Source of the DNA: Chloroflexi bacterium GWB2_49_20
GTDB lineage: Bacteria > Chloroflexota > Anaerolineae > Anaerolineales > Villigracilaceae
Length of the DNA stretch: 64,000 bases
Assembly: GCA_001796335.1 (NCBI GenBank)
Contig: MGMF01000018.1
Location: 1-64,000 of the forward strand
Reading direction: 5' to 3'
The notes under the pieces were generated by a model that was not told the DNA's origin, made no database searches, and worked only from the letters and a program-made list of their open reading frames with translations. Below, piece after piece: positions 45,101 to 53,799 of this stretch (within the stretch, counting starts at the first letter, position 1; each line of letters opens with the position of its first letter). A program made the translations under genes and the position numbers.

Positions 45101-45775
45101 ATGCTTTCCAATTCAGTCTTGGACTTGATTACCGGATTTTTGAGCTTTATTTTCACGCTCATGATATTAAGTTACCTGATTGGGGATAACCCCCTCTTCC
45201 GTGTGGCCATTTATATATTTGTAGGTGTCTCAGCTGGTTATGCTGCTTCGGTGGCCTGGCAGCATGTACTCTGGCCAAAATTGTTCCAACCTCTAATATT
45301 CGGGACCATGCAGCAGCGTCTGCTCCTGGTGGTTCCATTACTGCTTGGGTTTTTGCTGCTTGCCAAACTATCACCACGCTCGGCGCGTTTGGGTAATCCG
45401 GCCATGGCTTTCCTGGTAGGGACAGGAGCCGCTGTGGCCATAGGGGGTGCCGTCTTTGGAACCATCTTCCCGCAAACACTGGCCTCGATCAACCTCTTTG
45501 ATACAGGCGCCGGGGGCAGCCTGGTGGAACGCCTTTTTGAAGGCAGCATATTTTTGATTGGAACAGTCAGTACACTGGTTTATTTCCAATTCAGTGCCCG
45601 GGCAACGCCTGCCGGTCCGCAGCGCAGCCGCCTGGTAAATGGAGTTGCCTTGGTCGGCAAATTGTTCATCGCCGTCACTTTTGGTGTATTGTTTGCCGGT
45701 GCCTACGCCGCTGCAATGACCGCATTGATCGAGCGTATGTTTTCCTTATGGGCTTTTCTCACATCTTTCTTTTAG
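45101..45775 (+). CDS. polytopic membrane protein of unknown function
   Basis: The 224-residue protein has about six membrane segments and few charged residues. The loop TFLFDTGAGGSLVERLFEG-like stretch near residue 130-145 (LASINLFDTGAGGSLVERLF) is the longest polar part. GAGGAGG lies before the ATG. It starts two bases after the previous stop. No family recognised. Confidence 0.72.
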   Translation: MLSNSVLDLITGFLSFIFTLMILSYLIGDNPLFRVAIYIFVGVSAGYAASVAWQHVLWPKLFQPLIFGTMQQRLLLVVPLLLGFLLLAKLSPRSARLGNPAMAFLVGTGAAVAIGGAVFGTIFPQTLASINLFDTGAGGSLVERLFEGSIFLIGTVSTLVYFQFSARATPAGPQRSRLVNGVALVGKLFIAVTFGVLFAGAYAAAMTALIERMFSLWAFLTSFF

Positions 45776-45781
45776 GTGCTT

Positions 45782-47533
45782 ATGCCTTCATCTTTGATTG
45801 ACGCAGATTCCGTACTGGCAGTGGACGTGGGTTCTTGCACCACACGCGCAACGCTTTTTGATGTGGTGGAAAGCAGTTATCGATTCATTGCCATTGGACA
45901 ATCGCCCACCTCTGCTGCAGCACCCTTTAAGGATGTTGGTGAGGGAGTTGTGCAGGCTATTGAAAATCTGCAGGAGATCACAGGCCGGACATTCTTAAAC
46001 AAGGATCGGTGCTTGATCATTCCTTCCCAGGAGGGCGTTGGAATTGATAGTTTTGTAGCCACCATCTCAGCAGGGCCCGCTGTAAAAACGGTTATAGTTG
46101 GTTTATTAAATGATGTTTCCCTTCAGAGTGTCCAACGGCTGGCGCACTCAACTTATGCCAGTGTGATGGAAAGCATTGGCGTGAATGATCGCCGCAAACC
46201 GGAAGAACTGATTGATGGCATTTTGCGCCTGGAACCGGATCTTATCTTGATTGCCGGTGGAACGAATGGTGGTGCAACCCGGTCGGTGCAAAAGATCATC
46301 GATATCATTGGGCTGGCTTGTTACCTCATGCCTGCTGAAAAACGCCCCTCGGTGCTGTTTGCCGGTAATCAGGATGTGGCCAAAGATGTAAATGCTTCTT
46401 TGACGCCGATGACATCCTCAATGCATATCAGTTCCAACATTCGTCCTTCCCTGGATGTGGAGGATATCCAACCTGCCTCCCGTGAACTGGCCGATGTGTA
46501 TCTGCAAATACGTAGGAATCATTTGGGAGGCGTGGAAGAATTATACTCCTGGTCAGAAGGTAATCTGCTTCCGACAGCCTATGCCCAGGGACGCTTGATC
46601 CGCTTCATGAGCCAGGCTTATAAATCCAATAAAAATATCCTGGGGGTGGATATTGGCGCCTCTGCCACCACGATAGCAGCCGGTTTCAATGGAGAACTTA
46701 CCCTGGGGGTTTACCCGCAGTTTGGGCTGGGTGAGGGTCTGTCTGGTTTGCTGCGCCATACCAGCCTGGATGATATCATGCGCTGGCTCCCGTTGGATAT
46801 ACCGACCAATAATGTGCGTGATTACCTTTATCAAAAATCCACTTATCCCGAAAGTATGCCGGCCACCCTTGAGGATATGGCTATCGAGCAGGCCATCACC
46901 CGCCAGGTGTTGCGCCTGGCAATTGGTGCTACCATAAAAGATATACCCGTCACTGTTCGCCGGCCATTTGCAGGAGGGCTTCCATATTTCGAACCGATCC
47001 TGGTGGGAGGCAGTGCCATAACCAACGCACCTACCATGGGACAGGGTTTGCTGATGTTGCTTGATTCCATCCAACCGGTTGGGATTACTACATTTATTTT
47101 GGATCAAAACCATCTGTTGCCCGGTTTAGGTGCGGCAGCCGCAAACAACCCGATCCTGCCGGTGCAAATCATTGAATCGGGTGCATTTATGGGATTGGCC
47201 AGTGTGGTTGTACCTGTGTCCAATGCCCGGGTGGGTTCAACCATCCTGCACGGACGCCTGGTGACCAGGGATGAAAACGAAACTCGTTTTGAAATCAAAC
47301 AAGGAACTCTGGATGTTCTCCCCTTGCCCAGCGGGCAGACCGGTCATCTTTTCCTTGAACCTCTTCATGGTGTTGATGCCGGTTTTGGTCCCGGACGTTC
47401 CGGCGATGTACAGTTCAGCGGCACTCAGTTGGGTGTGGTCATCGATGCACGCGGCCGTCCTTTGCAACTACCCAGCGAAAATGGGCGCAGACGTGAATTG
47501 CTTAAAAAGTGGATTTGGACTTTAGGAGGCTAG
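45782..47533 (+). CDS. MutL/GlmL-family actin-fold ATPase
   Basis: The 583-residue protein belongs to the glutamate mutase MutL family of ASKHA (actin/Hsp70-like) ATPases. Phosphate loops are seen in VLAVDVGSCTTRATLFDV and again in NILGVDIGASATTIAAGF, with LILIAGGTNGGATRSVQ and ILVGGSAITNAPTMGQG. Named members sit beside glutamate mutase and may reactivate it. No B12 enzyme lies in this operon, so here the ATPase more likely powers or gates the membrane proteins around it. The ATG at 45782 is preferred; a GTG at 45776 lies in the ribosome-site region. Confidence 0.85.
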   Translation: MPSSLIDADSVLAVDVGSCTTRATLFDVVESSYRFIAIGQSPTSAAAPFKDVGEGVVQAIENLQEITGRTFLNKDRCLIIPSQEGVGIDSFVATISAGPAVKTVIVGLLNDVSLQSVQRLAHSTYASVMESIGVNDRRKPEELIDGILRLEPDLILIAGGTNGGATRSVQKIIDIIGLACYLMPAEKRPSVLFAGNQDVAKDVNASLTPMTSSMHISSNIRPSLDVEDIQPASRELADVYLQIRRNHLGGVEELYSWSEGNLLPTAYAQGRLIRFMSQAYKSNKNILGVDIGASATTIAAGFNGELTLGVYPQFGLGEGLSGLLRHTSLDDIMRWLPLDIPTNNVRDYLYQKSTYPESMPATLEDMAIEQAITRQVLRLAIGATIKDIPVTVRRPFAGGLPYFEPILVGGSAITNAPTMGQGLLMLLDSIQPVGITTFILDQNHLLPGLGAAAANNPILPVQIIESGAFMGLASVVVPVSNARVGSTILHGRLVTRDENETRFEIKQGTLDVLPLPSGQTGHLFLEPLHGVDAGFGPGRSGDVQFSGTQLGVVIDARGRPLQLPSENGRRRELLKKWIWTLGG

Positions 47534-47540
47534 ACTAATA

Positions 47541-48602
47541 ATGCTGGCTCCCGTTGTACACATTTTGCCATTGACTACCATCCGGCGCGAACGGCTACTT
47601 CCCGTTTCCGGGCGGGTTGTCGCGCGACTGGATCAAAAAGTTTCACCTGTGGATGTGGTTGCAGATGCCAACCTCGGACAACATCACATCCTGGTGGACG
47701 TAGCCCGCTTGCTGGGAATCACCCCGGACAAAGCGGATGGGTTGATCCAATGCAAGATTGGTGAACGCCTGACAACCAATCAGTTGATCGCACAAATTCC
47801 TGGTCTTATTTCCCACCCCGTACAATCGCCAAACGATGGGCGGGTAGTGGCGGTGGGAGGCGGGCAGGTCTTGATGGAGATAGGGGACATTATTTTTGAA
47901 CTGCGTGCCAGTATCCCGGGAATCGTAACCAGATTGATCCCGGATCGTGGCGTGGAGATCACCGCCAATGGCACCCTGATCCAGGGAGTCTGGGGCAATG
48001 ATCGTGTGGATCTTGGGTTGTTGCTGCCGGCACCACAATTAAATTCCCCAGGAGATGTCCTGGAAGCTAGCCAGTTGGATATAAGCCTGCGCGGTGCCAT
48101 CCTGTTAGCCGGACATTGCAGCGATCCTAACACTCTGCAAGCGGCTGACGAATTGCCTTTGCGTGGACTGATCCTGGGAAGCATATCACCGGATTTGTTG
48201 CCACTTGCCACCCAGGCGCGCTTTCCGATCGTCGTGACGGATGGATTTGGGAATCACCCGATGAACCCAATGGCTTACAAATTATTAATTACCAATACCA
48301 AGCGGGAAGTGGCTCTCAACAGCGCTCCTTACAACCACTACTCTGGCACCCGGCCGGAAATAATCATACCTTTGCCGCTCTCACAACCGCTACCGCAAGC
48401 CAGGGACACAGATGTTTTTTCCAGTGGTCAACAGGTACGCATTTGCCGAAATCCAAATATTTTTGAAGTAGGTACGTTAACGAATCTCCTGTCCGGGTTG
48501 ACCGTATTCCCCAGTGGGTTAAGCCTTCCAGCGGCTGATGTTCTCCTCGAAAGTGGTCAGAAAGTTGTCGTCCCGTTGGTTAACCTGGAAGTGCTTGGGT
48601 GA
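47541..48602 (+). CDS. conserved protein with a barrel-sandwich-like segment
   Basis: I recognise no named family. The 353-residue protein has VSGRVVARLDQKVSPVDVVADA near the start and SPNDGRVVAVGGGQVLMEIGD near residue 95, which resemble the hinge strands of biotinyl/lipoyl-like barrel-sandwich domains, though no lysine attachment site is visible. The later half (about 180-353) has an alternating alpha/beta look (GAILLAGHCSDPNTLQAADELPLRGLILG). It has no signal peptide and is probably cytoplasmic. It always seems tied to the ATPase by position: seven bases separate them. Confidence 0.7.
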   Translation: MLAPVVHILPLTTIRRERLLPVSGRVVARLDQKVSPVDVVADANLGQHHILVDVARLLGITPDKADGLIQCKIGERLTTNQLIAQIPGLISHPVQSPNDGRVVAVGGGQVLMEIGDIIFELRASIPGIVTRLIPDRGVEITANGTLIQGVWGNDRVDLGLLLPAPQLNSPGDVLEASQLDISLRGAILLAGHCSDPNTLQAADELPLRGLILGSISPDLLPLATQARFPIVVTDGFGNHPMNPMAYKLLITNTKREVALNSAPYNHYSGTRPEIIIPLPLSQPLPQARDTDVFSSGQQVRICRNPNIFEVGTLTNLLSGLTVFPSGLSLPAADVLLESGQKVVVPLVNLEVLG

Positions 48603-48626
48603 TTTAATTGATGCAAGGAGGAACTT

Positions 48627-49184
48627 ATGTTCGAACAAGGCGATGATATCGAAATGGATATGGCTGCTCCCCCGCCACCTGAACAATCCAACCGGACGTT
48701 CGGAATAATTGCCGGCCTTCTGGCCGCTGTTGTCTTTCTTTCGATCGTCTGTATGGCTTTGTATGCGCTGGTTTATCTACCCCGGCAAAAGGCTGGACAA
48801 TCAGCACAACAGGCAACCATAGAGGCACAAAATGCATTGATAGCCCGGGCTATGACCCAGACGATGCAGGCGTTCGCGGCTGGTGCACAGGCCTCGCCCA
48901 CCAGTGTGGCAACCTCCGTGCCAACCCACCCTCTTGCCAGTCCAACCCCACTCTTGGCAGTTGCTTCCCAGCCGCCGGTGAATGCAGCGATGACTGCCAC
49001 GTGGTCGGCTTTGAACACACAGGTAGCAGTAGGCTTACTGACACCCACCGCCACCCAGGGGGCAGGCATGCCAACCAGCGGTTTTGCTGATGATGTGGGT
49101 TTGCCAGGCTTGGTGGTCATGGCATTTGCGCTTATCATAGTGATCCTCCTTGCCAGACGCTTGCGCGCAGTGCCAACACAATAA
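48627..49184 (+). CDS. small surface protein with an LPxTG-like C-terminal anchor
   Basis: The 185-residue protein has a cytoplasmic acidic start, one membrane segment (about 25-50), a P/T/A-rich exported stretch, and a C-terminus made of MPTSG, a hydrophobic span and RRLR. This is the layout of a sortase signal, although the motif is not canonical LPxTG and the protein also has an upstream membrane span, so it may simply be a hairpin-anchored protein. AAGGAGG before the ATG is strong. It ends the operon. Confidence 0.72.
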   Translation: MFEQGDDIEMDMAAPPPPEQSNRTFGIIAGLLAAVVFLSIVCMALYALVYLPRQKAGQSAQQATIEAQNALIARAMTQTMQAFAAGAQASPTSVATSVPTHPLASPTPLLAVASQPPVNAAMTATWSALNTQVAVGLLTPTATQGAGMPTSGFADDVGLPGLVVMAFALIIVILLARRLRAVPTQ

Positions 49185-49205
49185 GCAAAGTTCAATTTAA
49201 ACCAG

Positions 49206-49270
49206 CGTCCCGCAACTGCTTCAGGATCAGTTTATGTTCCTGTTTGCTGCTTGCGGGACGTTCTCTATTT
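49206..49270 (+). terminator. terminator of the membrane operon
   Basis: A perfect 10-bp outer stem (CGTCCCGCAA with TTGCGGGACG, 49206-49215 and 49251-49260), with inner CAGGA/TCCTG pairing, is followed by TTCTCTATTT. Confidence 0.75.
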
Positions 49271-49317
49271 AATGTAAATCTATTAAATCCGCGCTATCCG
49301 CGTTCTATTTTCCAATT

Positions 49318-49527
49318 GTATCTACTCACCATATCAGATTTTGTCACTGCGAGAGCAGCGTGGCAGTCTCCTCTCCGGCATGGGGATTGCCACCCCAAAA
49401 AGCACCGGGGTCTTCGGCGTCGCTGGGAGGATGCTCCTCGCAAAGACAGAAGATAGAGCTTTTTTGCATTGAACAGCAGCGTTCTGCCACTGTGGAATTA
49501 ATCGCAATTATGGACGTGAGTAAATAC
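49318..49527 (-). mobile_element. 210-bp MITE, copy 2
   Basis: It is the inverted second copy of the element at 14830-15039, of equal length. Ends are GTATCTACTCAC and GTGAGTAAATAC. The flanking 8-bp direct repeat is TTCCAATT (49310-49317 and 49528-49535), different from copy 1, so both inserted independently. The right repeat overlaps the stop codon of the transporter gene. Confidence 0.88.
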
Positions 49528-49533
49528 TTCCAA

Positions 49534-50439
49534 TTATTCCGGAGCGGTACCTGCTGTATCTTTTGGATAGTCCCGGCGTTGAACCAACCCTACTCCAACG
49601 ATCACCACGACCATACCGATGAACTGCAGGGCAGTCAGGTGCTCGTTGAGAAAGAACCACCCCATTACCGCAGTCCCTATGGGTGCAAGGTTAAGTAAAA
49701 CATTCATCTGGAAGGCTGTTAATACCTGCAGGGAGTGGTTGTAGAGCATATATGCCAGGGATGTATTAATGGCTGCCAGCCAGATCACAAGTCCCCAGGT
49801 TTGAGGGGATGCATGTGGGATCCCTTCAATGGGAATGGCGATCAACAGAAGCAGCCCTCCGCCAATTGCCAACGGGTATGCGGTTAGAGACAGAGTATCC
49901 ACAGTTTGCGCCCGGGCAGTATTACGCCCCAGGATGCCAAAAACGGTGAAACAAAGCAGCGCCAAACCCATCAGGATAATTCCCATGGGCTCACCTGGTT
50001 TAAACCCTGTGGAAAAGAACATACCTGTCCCCAGCAGGGTGATGATGATCCCAACCATCTGAAAGCGATTGGGGACTTCCTTTAACCAGATCACACCTCC
50101 AAAAAAGACCAACAGGGTGGTCAATCCCATCAGGAAGGAAACCGTGGTGGCAGGCAGGTAGATCAATGACCAGAACATGGCGCTGTTGGCAACGGTGTAG
50201 GAACTGAAGCCAATAATGAAAAGCTGCAACCAGGCCGCTCGCGAGAAACTCGGGCGTTTTTTGGATTTCAAAATGAAAGGAAGCAGGATCAAAAATCCAA
50301 GGAAATAACGCAGTCCCCCAATTGTCAACGGGCCCAGGTCTTTGAGAGCCATCTTGACAAATATGAATGAGGATGCCCAGATGATATTGATAAAGATGGC
50401 CTCTACTAAAGCCAGGCGGTAGGATGGGGTGGATGCCAT
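49534..50439 (-). CDS. EamA/DMT-family transporter
   Basis: The 301-residue inner-membrane protein has ten predicted membrane segments in two EamA repeats, with the usual openings IIWASSFIFVKMAL and LVIWLAAINTSLAYMLYNHSLQ. Family members export amino acids and other metabolites; the substrate cannot be predicted. A MITE has inserted directly behind the stop codon. It lies 31 bases behind the phosphohexomutase gene and may be co-transcribed. Confidence 0.9.
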   Translation of the reverse strand: MASTPSYRLALVEAIFINIIWASSFIFVKMALKDLGPLTIGGLRYFLGFLILLPFILKSKKRPSFSRAAWLQLFIIGFSSYTVANSAMFWSLIYLPATTVSFLMGLTTLLVFFGGVIWLKEVPNRFQMVGIIITLLGTGMFFSTGFKPGEPMGIILMGLALLCFTVFGILGRNTARAQTVDTLSLTAYPLAIGGGLLLLIAIPIEGIPHASPQTWGLVIWLAAINTSLAYMLYNHSLQVLTAFQMNVLLNLAPIGTAVMGWFFLNEHLTALQFIGMVVVIVGVGLVQRRDYPKDTAGTAPE

Positions 50440-50470
50440 ACGATCAGATTTTTGAATACAGGGAGTTGGA

Positions 50471-51931
50471 TTAGACCACGTTCTGTGCGACTACTTCGCC
50501 ATAAGCCAAAAGGTCTTTTACCATTTGCGGGGTGCGGCCCTCTGCATACACTCTTAACACAGGCTCGGTACCCGATGGCCGGATGAGCAGCCAGGAATCA
50601 TCTGCAAGAATGTACTTCACGCCATCCATGCTGCTTACCTCGTTGATCATTTCACCGCCGATCTCGGTCGGCACATGTTGGGTAAGGTATTGAGACATGG
50701 CAACCTTGGATACCGGATGGCTGAGCCGAATGTCCTTGCGTTCATACACTGCCGGGCCCACCTCAACCAGCAGGTTTTCAACCATTTCATAAAGCGTACT
50801 TTGATAAGCTGCGATCATCTCAACCAGCAGCAATCCCATCAATGGACCATCTCCTTCGGGGATGTGTCCTTTGAAAGAAATTCCGCCAGACTCTTCTCCG
50901 CCAATCAGTACATCTTCACTCATCATGTAGTCAGCGATATGGTTGAATCCAACCGGCGTTTCATATATTTTCAGACCATAGCGCTTTGCCAGGCGATCAA
51001 CCATGCGTGTAGTGGAAACCGTGCGCACCACGGCACCGCTCATGTTGCGTTTTTCCACCAGGTACTTCAAAGCCAGTGCCATGATCTTGTGTGGGTCGAT
51101 GAAGTTGCCGCGTTCGTCCATGGCTCCGATCCGGTCCGCATCCCCATCGGTAGCCAATCCAAAATTGCCCATGCCTGTGCTGATGGCACCCGCCAGAGGT
51201 CCCAAGTAGCGGGCGATCGGTTCCGGGTGGACGCCTCCAAACCCGGGATTCATCTCGCCGCGGATCTCATTGATCTCGCAGCCAGTGCCATGCAGGAAGG
51301 TTTTGATGACACCACGGCCGGAACCGTACATAGAATCAACTACAAAACGCTGGGGGTTTTCTGCAATCACATCACTGTTGATCAGCGTGTGCAGATGAGT
51401 GAAATAGGCTTCCAGCGGATTAAAGCGTTGGATCAACCCAACCTCGCGGGCCTGGTCATAATCCATCAGGTTTGGTCCACGGGCGCGTTCTTCATTGTCA
51501 TTAATATATACTTCCACACGCCGGCATTGTTCCGGCAAAGCAGAATTGCCCAACATGGATTTCAGCTTGAGACCGTTGTAGCGGGGCGCATTATGCGAAG
51601 CAGTGATCATCACCCCGGCAATGGAGTTGCTATGGCGTACTGCGTAAGAGATGGCGGGTGTGGGGGAGTCTGAGTGTGCCAGGAAAACAGTAAAACCATT
51701 GGCAGCCAGAACACGTGCCACTTCCTGGGCATACCGGTCAGACAGGAAGCGGGTGTCATAACCCACCACCATCCTGCGCAAATTGGGTTGAGTATCGCTT
51801 TTGACCTGTTTCACCCAATATTCAGAGACAACTGCATCTGCAATGGCCTGTGTAACCACCCGCAAATTATTGAATGTAAAAGTGTCCGAAATAACCGCGC
51901 GCCAGCCATCGGTTCCAAAATGAATTGTCAT
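50471..51931 (-). CDS. phosphoglucomutase/phosphomannomutase family protein
   Basis: The 486-residue enzyme interconverts hexose 1- and 6-phosphates. The phosphoserine loop TASHNAPRYNG, the metal loop DGDADR, the sugar loop GGEESGG and the phosphate-binding RPSGTEP are all present and in order. It begins MTIHFGTDGWRAVISDTF. Whether glucose, mannose or glucosamine is preferred cannot be told. GGAG about nine bases upstream marks the start. Confidence 0.94.
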   Translation of the reverse strand: MTIHFGTDGWRAVISDTFTFNNLRVVTQAIADAVVSEYWVKQVKSDTQPNLRRMVVGYDTRFLSDRYAQEVARVLAANGFTVFLAHSDSPTPAISYAVRHSNSIAGVMITASHNAPRYNGLKLKSMLGNSALPEQCRRVEVYINDNEERARGPNLMDYDQAREVGLIQRFNPLEAYFTHLHTLINSDVIAENPQRFVVDSMYGSGRGVIKTFLHGTGCEINEIRGEMNPGFGGVHPEPIARYLGPLAGAISTGMGNFGLATDGDADRIGAMDERGNFIDPHKIMALALKYLVEKRNMSGAVVRTVSTTRMVDRLAKRYGLKIYETPVGFNHIADYMMSEDVLIGGEESGGISFKGHIPEGDGPLMGLLLVEMIAAYQSTLYEMVENLLVEVGPAVYERKDIRLSHPVSKVAMSQYLTQHVPTEIGGEMINEVSSMDGVKYILADDSWLLIRPSGTEPVLRVYAEGRTPQMVKDLLAYGEVVAQNVV

Positions 51932-51956
51932 TGTATGTATAGCTCCAAGAATTAGT

Positions 51957-52046
51957 GTCTTTTCAAAAATTCAGACGAAGGTTGGGGTGTGAAAGCGAGC
52001 TTCGCTCGCTTTCACACCCCAACACCCACTTAAAATGAGAAGTTAT
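51957..52046. repeat. dispersed palindromic element with a 20-bp hairpin
   Basis: This is the best preserved copy. A perfect 20-bp stem (51981-52000 with 52004-52023) and TTC loop is flanked by GTCTTTTCAAAAATTCAG on the left and AAATGAGAAGTTAT on the right, which are inverted ends. It lies between the phosphohexomutase start and the end of the DUF389-like gene. Confidence 0.88.
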
Positions 52047-52061
52047 AAAAAAAACAGGATA

Positions 52062-53264
52062 TTACCAACCAGTTGCAGGTGTGGCCGTGATTACCAGGGT
52101 CTGAAGGATCCAACCCTCAATCCCGGCTGCAGTACGGATGTGCAGCCAGGTAATGCCGTTCAGGATCTGGACTTCCGGTAAAATTTCCACCAACGAATCG
52201 TTTATCAATGAAACCAGGATGGTATCGCTGCCCGGGGTGGCACGTACATTGGCCCCCTGCCCGGCTGCTGAATTAACGCGGGCATAAACGGGTGTCGCTT
52301 CGGGTGTGGGTGTGCTGGTGAGGTTTTGAGCCGTCGGGATTTTCAGGGTGGGCGTGCGGGTTGACTCAAGGTTTGCGGGAGGGCTGGACTCGGCCGCGGT
52401 TAAACTGGTCATGATGGTTTGGATAACCGCTGGTGTCTCAGAGCCGGACGCTGTAATTGAAGGGATTTTCAGACTGTTCAGGAAGAAACTGTTCAATCCG
52501 CTCAACCAAATGAAGACAGCCAGAGCCAGTAAACCAATGATCAGGCTCATCAGGCAGCCTGGAAGCCGGCGCGGGCGGAAGCCCAACATAACCAGAGTAA
52601 GCAGTCCCACCAGGGTTGCCAGCGCCAGGTGCACATAAAAAACCAGAATACCGTTTGGCCAAAAATCGGAAAAACCGCTGCCCAGCCCAAATCCGGCTGC
52701 ACTGAGCGGCAGGAATAATTCATAAGTCAGCATCACACTCGGAAGGATGGGGCGTTTTTCCGAGCGCACAAACGAGATGACCAGCAGGATGGATCCCAGC
52801 ACCAACACGAAAATATTTGCCCACCACAGGTGGGAGTGGATAATTGCCTGTAAAAATGATTGCGGAGGTAAAACGCGGGCTGCTGTGCCTGCCAGCAGGC
52901 TGCTGCCAAATACCAGGCCGGCGCTGATGATAAACCCTGCCAGCGTCTGGAGGAAGAAACGCCCTGATCCGGTCACGGTGGCCAGGACGATGCCCACCCA
53001 CGGAGTTATCAACGGTGCGATCAGGATGCCCAGCAGCAGGATGCTTTGTGAATCGAATATATAACCAGCGCCCAGTACTGCCCCACCCAGCAGTGAGAAT
53101 AAGAAAAATTCAAAAGACGGGAAAGCCCGCCGGGCCAGGTTCTCCAGCACTTCGGCACGGGCATCGTTGCTGGCAGGGATCAACGATCGTCTTGCCCTGC
53201 GGCGACGGGCTGGGGGCAGTTGTGAGGGTTGTTCGGGAAGTGGATATTCCTGATCGAAGCTCAT
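52062..53264 (-). CDS. DUF389-like membrane protein with a C-terminal SH3 domain
   Basis: The 400-residue protein has a basic N-terminus and about six to seven membrane segments (50-270). SQSILLLGILIAPLITPWVGIVLATVTG resembles DUF389, an uncharacterised membrane domain. A P/T-rich linker follows and then a bacterial SH3 domain (VNSAAGQGANVRATPGSDT to GWILQTLV), which often binds cell-wall peptide. The combination suggests a membrane protein attached to or sensing the cell wall. Its ATG overlaps the HAD gene stop (ATGA). Confidence 0.82.
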   Translation of the reverse strand: MSFDQEYPLPEQPSQLPPARRRRARRSLIPASNDARAEVLENLARRAFPSFEFFLFSLLGGAVLGAGYIFDSQSILLLGILIAPLITPWVGIVLATVTGSGRFFLQTLAGFIISAGLVFGSSLLAGTAARVLPPQSFLQAIIHSHLWWANIFVLVLGSILLVISFVRSEKRPILPSVMLTYELFLPLSAAGFGLGSGFSDFWPNGILVFYVHLALATLVGLLTLVMLGFRPRRLPGCLMSLIIGLLALAVFIWLSGLNSFFLNSLKIPSITASGSETPAVIQTIMTSLTAAESSPPANLESTRTPTLKIPTAQNLTSTPTPEATPVYARVNSAAGQGANVRATPGSDTILVSLINDSLVEILPEVQILNGITWLHIRTAAGIEGWILQTLVITATPATGW

Positions 53265-53731
53265 TTGCGTAAATCCGCCACAATGCGCTCAGGTTTTTCA
53301 AGCATTTCCAGGGCGCTGAACACATCCGGCACAAGCAGGTCTGCGGCCAGCATGGTTTCCACGGCTGTGCCTTCGGGTGAAAGCACACAAATGCCCAGCC
53401 CGGCTGCCTTGAGCATTTCAGCATCATTGGCGCCCTGACCAAGCGCAACCACACTGTCTGCGCCTAAGCTGCGGACATAATCCGCCTTCTGGCGGGCTTC
53501 ATTACCCGGGGTGACACGCACACCCTGTAAGTTAAGCTGCTGGTCAATGACAGCCTGCCTGCCGTGGGTATCCGCGGTCAGCAGGTGGACTGTCAGGCGG
53601 TCGCGCAACAGGTCGATCTTTCTGGCCAATCCATCCAGCAATACGCCATCCACAGCCAGGGTACCGTTCACATCGCTGACCAGGTGTAAGAGCTGCAGGT
53701 TACTGCATCCCGGGATATTGATTTCAAGCAT
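53261..53731 (-). CDS. small HAD-superfamily phosphatase-like protein
   Basis: The 156-residue protein has HAD motif I as SDVNGTLAVDG (the first Asp is the nucleophile position; the second acid is replaced by Asn), motif II Thr in HLLTADTHG, a Lys region and motif IV GQGANDAEMLKAAG. It resembles the soluble P-type-ATPase-like HAD group. The Asn in motif I could change its chemistry, since the general acid Asp is absent. TATAAT lies six bases before the ATG, so the transcript is probably leaderless. Confidence 0.85.
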   Translation of the reverse strand: MLEINIPGCSNLQLLHLVSDVNGTLAVDGVLLDGLARKIDLLRDRLTVHLLTADTHGRQAVIDQQLNLQGVRVTPGNEARQKADYVRSLGADSVVALGQGANDAEMLKAAGLGICVLSPEGTAVETMLAADLLVPDVFSALEMLEKPERIVADLRK

Positions 53732-53737
53732 GTGTTT

Positions 53738-53743
53738 ATTATA
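53738..53743 (-). promoter_or_regulatory. -10 box of a leaderless HAD-gene transcript
   Basis: The minus strand reads TATAAT, then AAACAC, then ATG. CTGTCA, 17 bases upstream, matches four of six -35 positions and lies in the arm of the neighbouring palindrome. Confidence 0.6.
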
Positions 53744-53755
53744 CTGTAACTATCC

Positions 53756-53788
53756 AGACCTGACAGGTTTTGTAAACCTGTCAGGTCT
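53756..53788. repeat. 15-bp palindromic hairpin (CCTGACAGGTTT family)
   Basis: Arms 53756-53770 and 53774-53788 are perfectly complementary around TGT. As far as I recall, this palindrome type is scattered through many bacterial genomes. It lies behind the alpha-2-macroglobulin gene and has no T-tract. Confidence 0.85.
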
Positions 53789-53799
53789 CGTTCCTTCTA

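Noticed and set aside
50675-51673. 332-codon open frame antisense to the phosphohexomutase gene
   Set aside because: Every catalytic motif of the mutase is on the other strand; the antisense frame has no ribosome site or family features.
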